Positions 43,027-54,216 are shown, counted from the first letter of the stretch. The stretch: 64,000 nucleotides of DNA from Chondrus crispus (GCF_000350225.1 NW_005178676.1:69998-133997), one strand, 5' to 3'. The notes: generated by a model not told the origin, from the sequence alone. Numbers and translations are program-made.

Positions 43027-44287
43027 TTATTGTTGTTTGTGGTCAAGGTAGTCTTCCAGGGTGGGAGGTGCGCAGAGGAAGTATTGTGAGATGGAGTTCG
43101 GATACACGCAATTTCTGAGGTTCGTAAGCAGCATAGCGGCGATATATAGAGCTCCAACAGGCGACTCTCCCGTCTTCATCTTTCTCTTGTAGTCCATAGT
43201 CGACCAGTACAGCTTCACTTCCTTGAAATACCACTCCACCGTCACTCTTTCCTTAGACATAGCACCGTTGAATGCGCGTTGGTGAGCGCTTAGGTTGGAG
43301 CCTTGGTACGGTACTTCTAGAAATGGGCGCGGGTTGTATCCGGAGTCCCCATACATGCAGTACTGCTTCCCTCCTACGAACATAACTTGCCGTAAGGACT
43401 CATCCACTCCACTCCGGCAGTAGAGCGTCCAGTCATGCCTCCTTCCCTCAATTGGTCCAGCAGAATGTAGAACCAAGCCATCCGGTGATGTGATGGCTTG
43501 GTATTTTAATGCATGCTTGCGCTTGTGACCATTGTACGCTACGTTCTGCACCTCCCCTCTACTCGGCCGAGCAATAGCAATAACTGTACCATCAATGAAG
43601 CCTGTGCAGTTGTCCAATGCTTCATATTTATTTTTGATGGCACATGCGTATAGCTCGGCCCTTTCACTAAAGAAGGTAGAATCTATGTCTGAGAGTATTA
43701 AATGTTGACGAGCTTCCAAGAAACTTTCCATTCCCTCCCAAAATATCTCTGACAGTTGCCCTCCATGCTTCCCGAACAGCATCTCCATGTCGCGCCAGCG
43801 TGCAGGTGTGGTCAGACGTCGAAGTAAGACACATGTTACGAGAAGCGGGGAGCATACGTAGCGATTCCTGGTAGTAATGTCCCTTTCCCATGCAATTGCC
43901 GTCACCATTCGGATTACATCTTGCTTGCGGAATCTAAAAAGAGAGAGGCAACATACATCTGTTAAAGCATTGAAGTTAAACGAAAAGGAAGAAAGAGAGA
44001 TGCAGTTAGAACGTTCAGAGAAGCGGAAGAGCTCACTTTGCTCGGACATACAGCGTTTGACACAGTGCATCAAAACAACACTTGTTGAAGAAGGTGAAGG
44101 TAGATGACGTCGTGCCATCAATACACGCAAGGCTGCCCTCCATTTCATTGTCCTTGTTGTGGCAAGGGTCACGGAATGGCCGCTCTGACGTCCTCTTGCC
44201 ATCACTTGGCGGGTGAATGCTATCGATGCTAGTACTCCTATGCAGTTGCTCACGTTCTACTTTGCGTATATGCTCGATTGTACTCAT
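43027..44287 (-). CDS. PIF-Harbinger DDE transposase (two exons, 385 aa)
   Basis: Exons (minus) 44287-44037 and 43933-43027; the 103-bp intron has GTGAGC and TTTTTAG ends, phase 2. Splicing joins ALCQTLYVRAK to FRKQDVIRMV, the normal start of the HTH region of these enzymes. Catalytic triad: Asp in TGFIDGTVIAIARP, Asp in YGDSGYNPRPF, Glu in VTVEWYFKEVK. Also present are the conserved YNGHKRKHALKYQ, IEGRRHDW and HQRAFNGAMSKERV blocks of DDE_Tnp_4. LLRRLTTPARWRDMEMLFGK upstream is the usual helix-turn-helix region. Length and motif set are complete, so the enzyme may be functional. Confidence 0.85.
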
Positions 44288-44325
44288 GACCAACCCCCCT
44301 AGCTGTAATTTTGGTTTGTGACATT

Positions 44326-44365
44326 TTAGTCATATCCGTTACAGAAGTCCTTTTGCGTAAACCCT
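44326..44365 (-). repeat. Right terminal inverted repeat of the Harbinger element
   Basis: 40 bp, inverted relative to 41661-41698; the outer 13 bases are identical, with a short insertion in the middle. Confidence 0.8.
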
Positions 44366-44779
44366 AAAATGGCTACGAATTTGTCTCCGTATACCAAAAC
44401 AATGGGTGGATCCAGAAAATGTTTAACGCGCCACATTTGGCAATCTGACCTGGAGTCAACGGTTCCAGAAAACATTTGCCCTCTACGCGCAACAGCCACG
44501 GATCCAATCAAAGTACACAACTTTCCCCCCAAACCTGTGTAGCCCTGATGTCAACATCAAGAAACACCCTCTTTGCCCATAACCGTCTCAGCTGGTGCAC
44601 ACCGTTCCCCCTAATCCCTCTCCTAATCACATCCACAGCAAAAATTCTACTTTCGCCATCCGCAGTCTCGAGATCAGTCCTCAAGAAGATGTCCATGCAC
44701 AGAATGGAATCCGTCCCGTGGCCTTGGATCCCTACCTCGAATCAGCAACCTCCCTCCTCTCACAATCCCCTCAAATCAT

Positions 44780-45586
44780 CATCAGCGGCATTCCAACCGC
44801 CCAAGACCTCCTCCACTCCAAAATGTTCCCCCTTCCACCAGCTCGATTGAAAATAACAGTCCTACTGCCAGTCACCGAAAAAGAGGAAAGGGATTGCGAG
44901 CTGGAGCACCAAACTACAGTGATAGTAACGTTAACGCCCTCCTCGACATCGTCGCAGTTGTCGAAGCCCTCGGTGCGAACCAGTGGGCAATATTCGCCCA
45001 ATAATTCAACGACTGGTGCACAGCAAATGACCGCCAGGACCGTGATATGGATTCTGTCAAAAACAAATTCGTTAAACTCGCTAACACGAAAAAACCAACT
45101 GGAGATCCGCAATGCCCTCCTTCTGTCCGTCGAGCCAAAGAAATAGCGCGAGAGATACATGCCAAATGCGCTGCCTTTGCTACTGGGGATGAATCGTCAG
45201 ACGACGAACAGACCGAGCGAGATATTGCACGAGAAAATGAAACCACTGATAACTCAGAGCAAGTCAACGGAAACGAAACAAATCAAACTGCGGACGACGG
45301 TGAAAATGTACGTGAAGCAAAATCCTCACTTAACCGCTCTTGGAAAGAAACAGTTGGCGCGCGTCGTAACAAACGCAGGCCCGGGTCGACTGGGGTTAAG
45401 AAACAACATGAACGGGATGGCCTCACCGAACATGTCGGTGACATTTCGAAAAGCATACATAGGATCTGTAAGGCAATCTCAGATCAAGCACACGTCATAA
45501 TAGGGATGTCTACAGGCCACAAAGTAATAGTATCGGAGAAACGGAAATCAAAAGGATTATATAAGATGAACTTAAGTCCGAGCTAA
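44780..45586 (+). pseudogene. DUF6818/Myb-like protein of a second Harbinger-type element
   Basis: One plus-strand frame reads KRGKGLRAGAPNYSD, then NVNALLDIVAVVEALGANQW, an in-frame TAA at 45002-45004, and FNDWC followed by SVKNKFVKLANTKKPTGDPQ and VRRAKEIAREI. This is the Myb/SANT-like pattern of DUF6818 (GAxNYS start, single Trp, K-x-K-PTGDP). An acidic middle and a basic tail (ARRNKRRPG) follow to the stop at 45584-45586. The start is uncertain. The internal stop makes it a likely pseudogene. It is convergent with the decayed transposase downstream, the same arrangement as in the intact Harbinger next door. Confidence 0.6.
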
Positions 45587-45789
45587 GCGCCACAAAGAAT
45601 TCAATTTTGGAACTTAAGTCGTTTATAGTATCATTTATGAACCAAAATCAGAGCTGAGACATGTAGCAGATAGACTACTGCTCAATGTACCCTTCAAGCC
45701 ATGGTTGTGTAATAGTGTCGCAATTCGCGTACGTCGTTCTTATCTGATTCAATCCTACAAACCGGGTTCGGAAATTAAAAAGATGAACT

Positions 45790-46930
45790 ATAATCCTTAA
45801 AAGACATTGGCGTTTGAAACTATCTGGGGACAAAGGGCATTTAAGTCTTGCAAATGGGGCCTTTATAGCCTGGACTCCCTACTCAGCTGATTGCCTCTCA
45901 CTTGGCATGACGCGTTGTAATATTATGTCAACGGCAGCCATCTCTGATGAGTTAGGTATTCCTTTTGTTTCGTTTGACTTGCGCCCTCGAACAATTTCCC
46001 TTTCGTATGTCTAATGTCTCCAATGAATGCACTGTCTCCTAGAATGGCATACCCGGGGGGCGTCATGCTGTCCGAAAGTTTGGGGAACAGTAGGCCGGAG
46101 GCATTTGCCAGTTTTCTGTCGTGCCAACTTCCCGGAAAGTTAATTCCTGCGTGAATTATCTCCCCAAAAAAGTTCCAGACGAACAAGTTAGTCACCTCGA
46201 CACTCTGTGTGTAGCCCACATAAAAGGCGTTCTGTAAATTAGCATTAGTGTAGTCGGCACAGGGCATGCGCGCTCCGTCTACTACCGCGAACACACCTTC
46301 CAGGAGGGGGCCAAATTTTCGGTTAGTTTGCAACAAAGCGCTTGACGATTCCATCTCGTCCACTGTAGGCCATCGCACCTCGACGTCGGTACTTGATCTA
46401 CTCTTCACAACACGAAGCAAAACTTCCAGTCCGTAATCCAACCATACCCCAACCGAGGAGGGTACCAACCCAAATATTGGAGCAAGCATGTATTGAGTAG
46501 CGCTAGTCTTTAGGTACCATAGTACCATCCCAAGAATATCAATTGAGTTTATAATACACTTGCGGCCTCGCACCTTCGGACCGACTCTGTAGGGACTCCC
46601 GAAATTCAATTTTGTTTGTTCGTGAGCAAAAACGGGAAGAAGCCGAGAGATAATGAGGTCTTTTGGGAAATTCACCGCGACGACAAAGTTGGAAACCCCG
46701 CCACAAGCTAAAAGCTGCTGCCACGGCGTGGGATTTCGAACCCGAGTAGGCGAAATCAGCGCTCTTCACAAGAATTTTGGTTTTCGAATGCGCTTGTTGG
46801 CACCATTGGAATGTGCTGTTCTGCTCTGACTTGCGATGAGGACGGAGCACATGGCTCGGTTTGAGGCAGCAAGGGCAGCTAAAATGGAATTAATCAAGAC
46901 TGCAATGTGACGTGCTTGCAATCTGCTCAT
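45790..46930 (-). pseudogene. Decayed Harbinger-like DDE transposase
   Basis: Minus strand from the ATG at 46930 (MSRLQARHIAVLINS). One frame runs through an in-frame TGA (46766-46768) to 45923. It contains TPWQQLL, KLNFGSPYRVGPKVRGRKC, GMVLWYLKTSATQYML, IFGLVPSSVGVWLDYGLEVL, the first Asp (GVFAVVDGARMPC), GINFPGSWHDRKLA and the second Asp (YAILGDSAFIG). After a frameshift near 45935 the Glu region appears as RQSAE-stop-GVQAIKAPFARL, with a TAG where Trp is expected. So there are two nonsense changes and one indel. The subfamily differs from the intact Harbinger at 43-44 kb. It pairs with the DUF6818 pseudogene. Confidence 0.7.
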
Positions 46931-47384
46931 GATGCGAATGGAAGAGTTTCCTTGGGAAGGGCGGCGAGGTCCTGGCGGGAGGAGAGGCGGTGAACGAGGA
47001 GGAGGACGGGGGGCGGGGTTTTCGAGGGTGTGCTCGCGGGCGAGGGCGAGGGAGGAGGCGGTGGGCTGGGGGAGGAGGAGGGGGAAGAGGAGGGGGGAGG
47101 AGGAGGAGGGGTTGGGGAGGGCTCGGCGACCCAGGCGACGAGGAAGGTGAATGGGGGGTGGGTGAGGTGGGTGATGGGGGAGGGGTGGGTGAGGGTGGCG
47201 AGGAGGGCGTGGTAGGGAGCCTGTTTTGGCGAGGAGGTGGCCCGAGATATCACCAGCGGGAACACGCCAGACGGATTGGCTTGTAAAGCCTATGGTGGTC
47301 GTACTCAGTAAGCAGTCTGCTTCTTGTATCGACTTTTTGCGCGCCAAAAAGCTATGTGGTGAGGAGTGGCGAAGTGTAGAGACC
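46931..47384. other. GA-rich flank, no gene
   Basis: Strongly purine-rich plus strand (GGA, GAG runs), giving long Pro/Ser-rich frames on the other strand that I do not consider coding. Ends at the Gypsy insertion site. Confidence 0.4.
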
Positions 47385-47389
47385 CCCCT
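47385..47389. repeat. Target site duplication, left copy
   Basis: CCCCT directly before the left LTR; identical to 57857-57861. Confidence 0.9.
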
Positions 47390-48175
47390 TGTAGTGCAGT
47401 GGACACACTCGCCAACGAGGGCGTAAATCTCGCTATGAGGGAAAGCGGTATGTCCAGTCACCGCCAGGGTGTTCGGGGCCCTCTGTCCGTGGTAGCTCAG
47501 AGGTAACGCGAGAATCGCGGGTAGAGTCGCGGTCAGCGCGTGAAGGGGTACTCGGGATCGAGTAACTAGAAGGAGTGGGTGTGGCGGTCGCGTCGCGAAC
47601 CGCTATCGACAGCGTCGAAGAAGAACAAAACAAGAAGGGAGAAGAAAGAAGGAAGGAGAAGTGTAGCGTAGAAACGTAGAAAATAGGGAAAAAAGTAAAG
47701 GAAAAACAAGAAAAAGGATGACGACGAAGGGTGCAGGTACCAGACTTAGCCAACTAGATAGGAACCGTAGAGGATCCTACCAGAGATGGGTCCGATCACC
47801 TGATGCCTCTTTACTGTAGCGCCTTCCGACACCCGACCTATATAGGCCGAGCGCCGTCGTCGGCGTCGGTTACTAAATGGGTAATTAATAGTTAATTATC
47901 GTCATTAGAATTGCCACTTGGCATTAGACGCTAATTAGCGTAGAAACCTGTGGGCACCACGTATGTATACGTGTCGTACACGTGTTGTACACGCATCAGG
48001 TACGTGTCATACGACTGTCATACACGTGTGTCCACGTGTGGTACACGTGTGTCCACGTGTGGTACACGGGGGTACCTTCCCAAGTGTGCGCGCACAGTAC
48101 ACGTGCCAAAGGCCGGGAGCGCGGCCCAGCGACGGCGGTGACCAGGGATAAAGGGCGCAGGGTCACTGCACTACA
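47390..48175 (-). repeat. 3' LTR (786 bp)
   Basis: Starts TGTAGTGCAGTG and ends with the inverted CACTGCACTACA. In element orientation the U3 part (about 48110-47950) carries an array of CACGTG cores, then a TATA box at 47839-47844. 31 bp shorter than the other LTR because of fewer units in the CACGTG array. Confidence 0.95.
47839..47844 (-). promoter_or_regulatory. LTR TATA box
   Basis: TATATA downstream, in element sense, of the G-box array; the same layout occurs in the 5' LTR (near 57489). Confidence 0.5.
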
Positions 48176-48195
48176 TCACCCCCCGCCCTTCAGGG
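48176..48195 (-). promoter_or_regulatory. Polypurine tract
   Basis: In element orientation a purine-rich tract, AAGGGCGGGGGGTGA, touches the 3' LTR; it is the expected primer for plus-strand DNA synthesis. Confidence 0.7.
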
Positions 48196-48457
48196 GTCGT
48201 GCCGATCCGCCTGAGACACGCAGTTCATTACGCCGTCATCTTTGACTGCACTCGCAGCCCTGCGCGTGGTTCTATTCCTCCGCCTTTCTTGGCGCTCCAG
48301 TCCAACTACTCTCGCGGCTACCCGCGTACTTGCGCCATCGGCGGCGTTTCTGACCTATCTCTTCGCGGTTTTTTTTCGCGTGCATATTTTTTTTCCGCGA
48401 TTTCTTTTTCCTTCACGTGCGTTCCACTCTCACAGCATCGACCCTCTCTTCTCCGGC

Positions 48458-50083
48458 ATGTCGTATGCGGAGGGCTTCGAAACGGGAACCATGCGGGCTC
48501 CTGCGCGTCGTCGCGTCTTCCGCCACCCGGGCGACTTGATCGGGCAAGACCCGCTTGAGCATGCCGAGCTCTTCGCGGGAGCGCCGTGGCAGGACCCCGT
48601 TAGCTATCGCGATGACGCGTTAATTACGCAATATATGCGAGCGGGTTTTCTGCCCGACGGGCTCACACTGGGGGCTGTCCGAAGCGACGATTGGGCTCGC
48701 CACTGCGTAGCGATGGACGCCGACCTGAAGAGAAGAGTTACGTGGGTCGACGGCTCGCGTCGTCGGGAACCCGTGCGCGACGCTCGCATCACCTTCACCA
48801 AATTGGTGTATCAACGTTTCCACCGGTTCCCCGGCACAACGCTTGTCCCCGAAGAGTATGGGTTCGACTTCCACCTCTACCGCACCCGCGGAGAAGAGCT
48901 CTACGGTGATCGCCTTGTGGCGATACTGCAAGACGCCGAACAGTGGCGGGGAAGTCCGCAACCGTGTGACGCTGCGCTCCGGTTTAGTCGCCCCATCCTC
49001 CGTGCGGAGTTCCGCTTTCTACGTCGATATGACGATGAAGTCTTCTGGAGCCACATGAAGTGGGAGCGTCGCGTTCGATCGCGTTTCGGACTCCTTGTTC
49101 CATATCAAATGGTGGAGCTTGAGAAGATCGCGGAGTCTCGTCATCGAGACAGGTATGTCTCGATCGCCGAACATTGGGGTATGTTCGAAATGCCTCGCGG
49201 CTTTTTCGTGGACCTGCCACCTGTACTCACGTACGCAGGTCGGCACTTGATCCATAACTGCCATTCTGGCGTGTGGACGCTATTTTACAGCGAGTGGGTG
49301 GCCAAGGTTGGAGCCGCTCTCCCACAGGAGGTATATGACAGAGCCAGATTGTTCTGGGTGCCCCCGACTCTGCGGTATTATATTCGCCAAATGGACTTGT
49401 CCACGGCGTTGGGTTCTCCGCACAACTATGAGGAGCTTCTTTTCCTTATTAATAAGGTGGACCAGATCAACTGGAACGCGATTAATCCGCGGAATCAGCA
49501 ACGCGGTTCAAGAATTCGCGATCGCTCACCTATAGCAAAAAGCGCCTCCAGTGGCGACTTTGTGTTCTATGATCCTTGGCATCATCAAGAATGTACGCCA
49601 CAGAGGTCGAAGGAGGTCGCTGATGCGCAGCGTGTTATCCCTGACAGCCATCGTCGGGGGTACGACTATTGCTTCTCCCCCGACGTCAGTGGACTCCAGC
49701 AGGAGGACTATGGGGAAGAAGACGTCGAAGATGACGGAATGAATCATGAACTTCGCCAAGTGGCGCCCGTGGAGACTCCTGATTCGGCAGGAGGCCCTAT
49801 ACTCAATGTGAGTAACGCCGAAGTGGCGGACGATTCGGCTGGAGCCGGTATGCTTGTTGACCGGGCTCCTCCGACTCGTGAAACTGTCGACGACCAAAGG
49901 GCCATCGTACGCAACTTTCTGCGTGACGCCGGGGTCGACATTGGTTCCGAGGAGGACTCGCTGTCCGCTCTCGCGGCCTCAGTGCGACGTCAAGTGTCCG
50001 GACTTTCTCCGGCAAGCCCGACGATGTCCGACATGCCGAGGGGGGAGGCTCGCCCTTCCGCAGAGTCTGGTCGCGATACGTGA
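48458..50083 (+). CDS. Additional ORF antisense to the Gypsy element, 541 aa, unknown
   Basis: Uninterrupted frame opposite to gag-pol, starting at the ATG at 48458 (MSYAEGFETGTMRAP), 283 bp from the LTR; the frame stays open further upstream. Not recognised. Residues 1 to about 350 look globular with many aromatics and charges (DLIGQDPLEHAELFAGAPW, FHRFPGTTLVPEEYGFDFHL, ARLFWVPPTLRYYIRQMDL). The C-terminal 190 residues are acidic and disordered (DYGEEDVEDDGMNHE). It is intact although pol in the same copy is broken. Antisense additional ORFs in this position are known in some plant Gypsy lineages; whether this one is related is unknown. The G-box-rich LTR upstream could serve as its promoter. 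Confidence 0.65.
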   Translation: MSYAEGFETGTMRAPARRRVFRHPGDLIGQDPLEHAELFAGAPWQDPVSYRDDALITQYMRAGFLPDGLTLGAVRSDDWARHCVAMDADLKRRVTWVDGSRRREPVRDARITFTKLVYQRFHRFPGTTLVPEEYGFDFHLYRTRGEELYGDRLVAILQDAEQWRGSPQPCDAALRFSRPILRAEFRFLRRYDDEVFWSHMKWERRVRSRFGLLVPYQMVELEKIAESRHRDRYVSIAEHWGMFEMPRGFFVDLPPVLTYAGRHLIHNCHSGVWTLFYSEWVAKVGAALPQEVYDRARLFWVPPTLRYYIRQMDLSTALGSPHNYEELLFLINKVDQINWNAINPRNQQRGSRIRDRSPIAKSASSGDFVFYDPWHHQECTPQRSKEVADAQRVIPDSHRRGYDYCFSPDVSGLQQEDYGEEDVEDDGMNHELRQVAPVETPDSAGGPILNVSNAEVADDSAGAGMLVDRAPPTRETVDDQRAIVRNFLRDAGVDIGSEEDSLSALAASVRRQVSGLSPASPTMSDMPRGEARPSAESGRDT

Positions 50084-50241
50084 CGCGATAGAAGACCGGG
50101 TTCACCCTGCACTTTTGAACCTACTTGAGGAGTTCACAACGCCATCTGGCGGTAAGTGCGAAGCAGTAACTCGCGTACAGTAGCGCCATAGGGTCAGTAG
50201 TCATTCTTTTTAGGTAAAGAGAAACCACCTTGGTCTTGAAG

Positions 50242-51654
50242 CTACCTGTGTCTCGCTCGAGTGATCGAGTCTGGGACATTCAATCCTTTTCTTTTGCAAT
50301 ATAAAATTACATGGCTCCGTCGGAGGTGACTAATTGGTTCTTTAGTGTCCTCCTCCGGCGTGTAGCCGTACCATCTTACTCGGAAGACGAGTTTACCGTC
50401 GTCATCATAGCGATGCGCGACGACGTGGTCGACCACGTATTCTTCGCCATCGATGGCGTGTGGAGACACCGACTGATTCCTGTCCACTTTTCTTGTCGTA
50501 TTGTTAGACGCGGCTCCTCGCGGGTCCCTTGAGTGTTGCTCCGTCACTGCAGGGACGTTGTGGGCGGCTGCTTCGGGCTCCAATTGGTAGCGTGCGTCTC
50601 CTTCTCCCTCGTTGGAGGCGGGAGTCTGCTCGTCACGGGGACTGTCAGCGGGTGGTGTAGAGTTTTTCTCCCGTCCGACCGGAGTATCATTCGCCAACCT
50701 GGCGTAGCGACGAGCCCTATGCCTCGAGTGTTCTGGACGGCTTTTGTTCGTCCCATCAGAGCGCCTCGAAGGCGGCGGCTGTCCAATCCGAGCTCTGTTC
50801 CAAATTCCGGTTTGGGCGGCGCCATTCATAGGCGATGTGTCTGGCAAGTCCGCCAACCCTGTTGGGGGAACCTGAGACTGCTCTATAGGAGAGGTGGATA
50901 CTGTACCGCTCGGGATACCCGGTCTATCGGGACGGTGAACACGATTTTGATCCTGGATATTCGTCGTGGATGACGTTACGGGTTGACTTGGCTGCACTGG
51001 TGCAGGTACTACCCGATCGCGTGTAACGCGGTCTTGTTCTTCCCCATCCTGGATAACCACGGTGTCCTGATCCGCAGAAATGACGCGGTATGGTCCATTT
51101 GCCACTGGCGCCAGCTTGTGGCGAGCTTCTGTACGGGGATTGGCGTAGTCCCGTCGGACGAACACGTGTGTCCCGGGACGATACTCCGCCTTTGGATGGC
51201 GTATGTGCTTATCGTAGTTCGCTCGATAGCGTTCTTGAGACTTCTTCATTTCGGCTTGAGCCGTGCTCATAAGTCCATAAAGCCAGGCTCGCCACTTGGC
51301 GTGATACTTGGCATGGCCAACTTCCTCTAGCTGAGGTTCTGCCTGCAACTATAGGGCACGCGGCGGTCGCGATAAGACGAGTTCGAAGGGGGCGAGCTTG
51401 GTTGTACTATGCGTTTGCGTATTGTACGCATACGTAGGCGCATCAGTGAAGAGGTCCAAGTCTTTTGGGTGTTCAGCGACATAATGTCGAAGCGCTGACA
51501 GTATTGTCCTGTTGAAGCGCTCCACCTGCCCATTTGTTTGGGGGCGTCGTAAAGACGTTCTTGATGCCCAGGATGCGGCAAATCTCTTGGAAGAGTCGGG
51601 ACACGAATTGCTTTCCGTTATCCGCCAGCACCGTGACTGGTGGTCCGTAGACAA
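50242..51654 (-). pseudogene. Integrase C-terminal part and chromodomain
   Basis: Frame continuing integrase after a shift: QTNGQVERFNRTILSALRHY (with the catalytic Glu), then an in-frame TAG at 51349-51351. The GPY/F-type region follows (QERYRANYDKHIRHPKAEYR, HVFVRRDYAN, ANGPYRVIS), then a Ser/Pro/Arg-rich linker. The chromodomain reads YVVDHVVAHRYDDDGKLVF, RVRWYGYTPEEDTKEP. Chromodomains target integration to marked chromatin. The TAG may be a real inactivating mutation. Confidence 0.8.
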
Positions 51655-53728
51655 ACACCCAATGGTGGACGAAAGCCTTCGCGATTTCCGCGGCAGTAAT
51701 CCTCTTGAGAGGCACGGTGCGGACCAGCTTGGAGAAGCGATCCGTGATCACCAGGAGCAAACGATTTCCGCAAGGGGTACGGATTAACTCCCCAAGGAGA
51801 TCGATCGAGAGCGACTCGAGAGGCGCCGTAGCTGGGAACAGCTTGAGGCGTTTAGTCTTCCTCCGAAGTTTGACTCGCTCTTTAGCGCAATGTATGCAAT
51901 TTCTTGCAGTTGCGTAGCAATCTACTGCCAGCGATGGCCAGTAGCAATCTCTAGTTGGAGTGTAGAACATTTTCCTGCCACCGGAGTGACCGGCAAGCAG
52001 TGCATGATGTCCCATGTAAAGAATCCTCGCTTGGAGGTCCTGTGGTACTACCACTTGTGGTGTTGCGTTTACGTTCCTGACGAGAACCCCGCCCTCTTCA
52101 CTGGCGAACGGGATGTCATCCCCACGATTGATTCGCCTTCTGATTCCGGCGCAGAATGCATCTGCCAGCTGATGACGTAGCATCTCTTCCCTTGTGATAG
52201 GATCCAATAAATTCTCGTCAGTCGAGTAGCGTTCCGTGTTCAATATCGCGTCTAACCTTGCCGACTCGAGATCTTCGAAGTCGTCAGAAAACTTATCGAC
52301 TGGCTCCATTTCGGAGAATCTTCCCGGAAAACATGGGATTTCTTCATCTACGGGGACTGTCGTCTCCCCGGATGTGAACAGTCGCGATAGTGCGTCGGCT
52401 TGGGTATTAAGCTTGCCCTTCTTGTACTTCACGTCGAAGTCGAACTCTCCAAGACGGAATCGCCACCTCATCAGTCGGCCTGATGGGTCCGTGATCTCCA
52501 TTAACCAGCGGAGGGAAGAATGGTCGGTATGTACCGTGAACCGGGTTCCTTGGAGATAGGGGCACAGCGTCACTACACCCCACACAACAGCGAGACATTC
52601 TTTCTCCGAAGTGGAGTAATTTCGCTCTGCAGCGTGTAGTGATCGAGACCAAAACCCGATGGGCTTCCTTTGTCCATCTTCGTATGATTGGAAGAGCGCC
52701 GTGCCGACTTGATAGTCGCTGGCGTCCGTGTCCATTGAATATGGGAACCCAGCCTTGGGCAACGCCAAAATTGGCGGGGAGATCACAGCCTCTCTCAGCG
52801 TATCAAAGGCCTTGATCTCGGTTTCGCCGAAGGGTTCCAGCTTAACAGGTTGCCCCTTCTTGAGAATCTGGTTCAACGGCGCCGCCTTATGGGCGTAGTT
52901 CGGTAAAAATCGTCGATAGACGTTGCACAAACCCAAAAACGAGCAGAGCTCAGTCTGGGTGGTTGGTATCGTGATTTCGCGTAAAGCCCTGTTCGACACT
53001 TCGTCAATCGAGAGCGTCCCTGGCCGTATAACATGGCCAAGGTAATGTACTTCTTGTGTGAAGAAAGAGCACCTTTCCAACTTGAGGGACACTCCTGCCG
53101 ACTGCAAGGCGTCGAGAACTTCGTCAATGTGACGTATATGACTCTCGATATCTTTCGAGAACAGAATTACGTCGTCAAGGTAGACGAGACAGGATCTCCA
53201 TTTGAAGGAGGATAGGATAATATCCAACGTTCGCTGGAAAGTAGCGGGAGCGTTTGTTAGCCCAAAGGGCATACGCAGATAGTGGTACAGTCCAGCGTGA
53301 CACACAAACGCGGTTTTCTCACGATCTTCTTCTGCAACGGGTATTTGCCAATACCCGCTATTGCAGTCGAGCGTCGAAAAGACGGTTGCTTCTCCTAGGG
53401 AGTCAATATACTCGTCCATTCGAGGCAACGGGTATGAATCCCGTATCGTCACGGCATTTAGCCGCCGGTAGTCCACGCAAAAGCGCAACTGCTTGTCCTT
53501 CTTAGGCACCAGTACAACCGGTGAGGCCCATGCTGATTTCGACGGCTCGATTACTCCGGCTCGGAGCATACGGTCTACTTCTTTCATCTCCGCCTCCCGG
53601 GCGTGTGGTCCTGCTCGGTAGGGGTTTTGCGCGATCGGTCGCGTTCCAGTCATCGTGTCGATGTGATGCTTCGTGACCTTGATCTCGCCCAGCTCCCCAC
53701 TCCACATGGAGCTGTACTTGAGTAGCAT
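51473..53728 (-). pseudogene. Gypsy reverse transcriptase, RNase H and integrase core
   Basis: One frame with the RT palm (RFCVDYRRLNAVTIRDSYPL, MPFGLTNAPATFQRTLD, CLVYLDDVILFS with the YLDD box), RNase H (MDTDASDYQVGTALFQ, HTDHSSLRWLME), and integrase zinc finger (HHALLAGHS...CIHCAK). The core follows with Asp residues in SIDLLGEL and TVLADNGKQFVS. It runs out of frame after KNVFTTP at a G/C-run near 51540, where the next frame carries the catalytic Glu. The N-terminal join to the preceding segment is also shifted near 53748. Confidence 0.9.
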
Positions 53729-54216
53729 AGCCTTGATCTGATCACGATGGCGGCCGGGACGTGTGAGAGATCCATGTCATTCGGATTGCTCGCCATAGAG
53801 GCGTTTTCTACCGCCCGGTTGGCGTCCTTGTCGAAGTCTTGTTGGACTTCGTTCGCTTCCTCATCGGTGAGGCCTAGCATTGCAGCCACGTTGACTTTGC
53901 TCGCTATAACAGCGGTCGGATGTGGCAGCAAAGTGCCGATCGTTTGGCCCTTAACGAGCCGATAAGACGCGATGCCAAAATTGGCAACGAGCACGCGGAA
54001 CTCGCGATTTGGCTCGACTTGCACAACGCCATTGGAGGCGACGACTTGACTCTTTGTGTAGAGTTTCTCATGCGGCTGTAGGACCATCAGGCCGTGCCGT
54101 TTTGACGTCACAGAGACGAATGTTTGCGTCCCAGGCTCAATCACGACTGGCTTGGTGACGCTGACTCGAGGTGATGTCCGACCGCCTGCCTTGGCGAATT
54201 CTTGGGACGCCGGCAA
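53650..54216 (-). pseudogene. Pol segment between protease and RT
   Basis: Third pol frame (PRVSVTKPVVIEPGTQTFVS, GIASYRLVKGQTIGTLLPHP, LTDEEANEVQQDFDKD), the usual spacer upstream of Gypsy RT. Entered by a shift near 54255 and left by one near 53748, so a separate gene is unlikely; more likely single-base indels in one pol. Confidence 0.6.

Larger units (their letters stand above)
41661..44365. mobile_element. PIF-Harbinger DNA transposon, apparently intact
   Basis: About 2.7 kb bounded by inverted repeats that start AGGGTTTACGCAA on both sides. It holds the two genes expected for this superfamily, a Myb/SANT-like protein (+) and a DDE transposase (-), arranged tail to tail, each with one short intron and no disabling mutation. 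The usual 3-bp TWA target duplication is not evident (TAG on the left, AAA on the right). Confidence 0.8.

Noticed and set aside
43934..44036. In-frame continuation of the Harbinger transposase through this stretch
   Set aside because: It is better read as an intron: GTGAGC donor, pyrimidine-rich TTTTTAG acceptor, and splicing restores the conserved FRKQD join.
46725..46770. tRNA T-arm-like GGGTTCGAAATCCC on the minus strand
   Set aside because: No A box, acceptor or anticodon arm can be built around it, and it lies within the transposase reading frame.
46931..47384. Pro-rich N-terminal extension of the decayed transposase
   Set aside because: Comes from purine-rich DNA and even runs into the LTR; the ATG at 46930 fits the family better.
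47433..47753. 106-codon frame present in both LTRs (also 57083-57403)
   Set aside because: Its duplication only reflects LTR identity; Ser/Phe-rich composition and position in R/U5 give no support for a gene.
47960..48110. Regular CACGTG-containing repeats as a possible CRISPR array
   Set aside because: Units are short and tandem with no unique spacers, inside an LTR of a eukaryotic retroelement.
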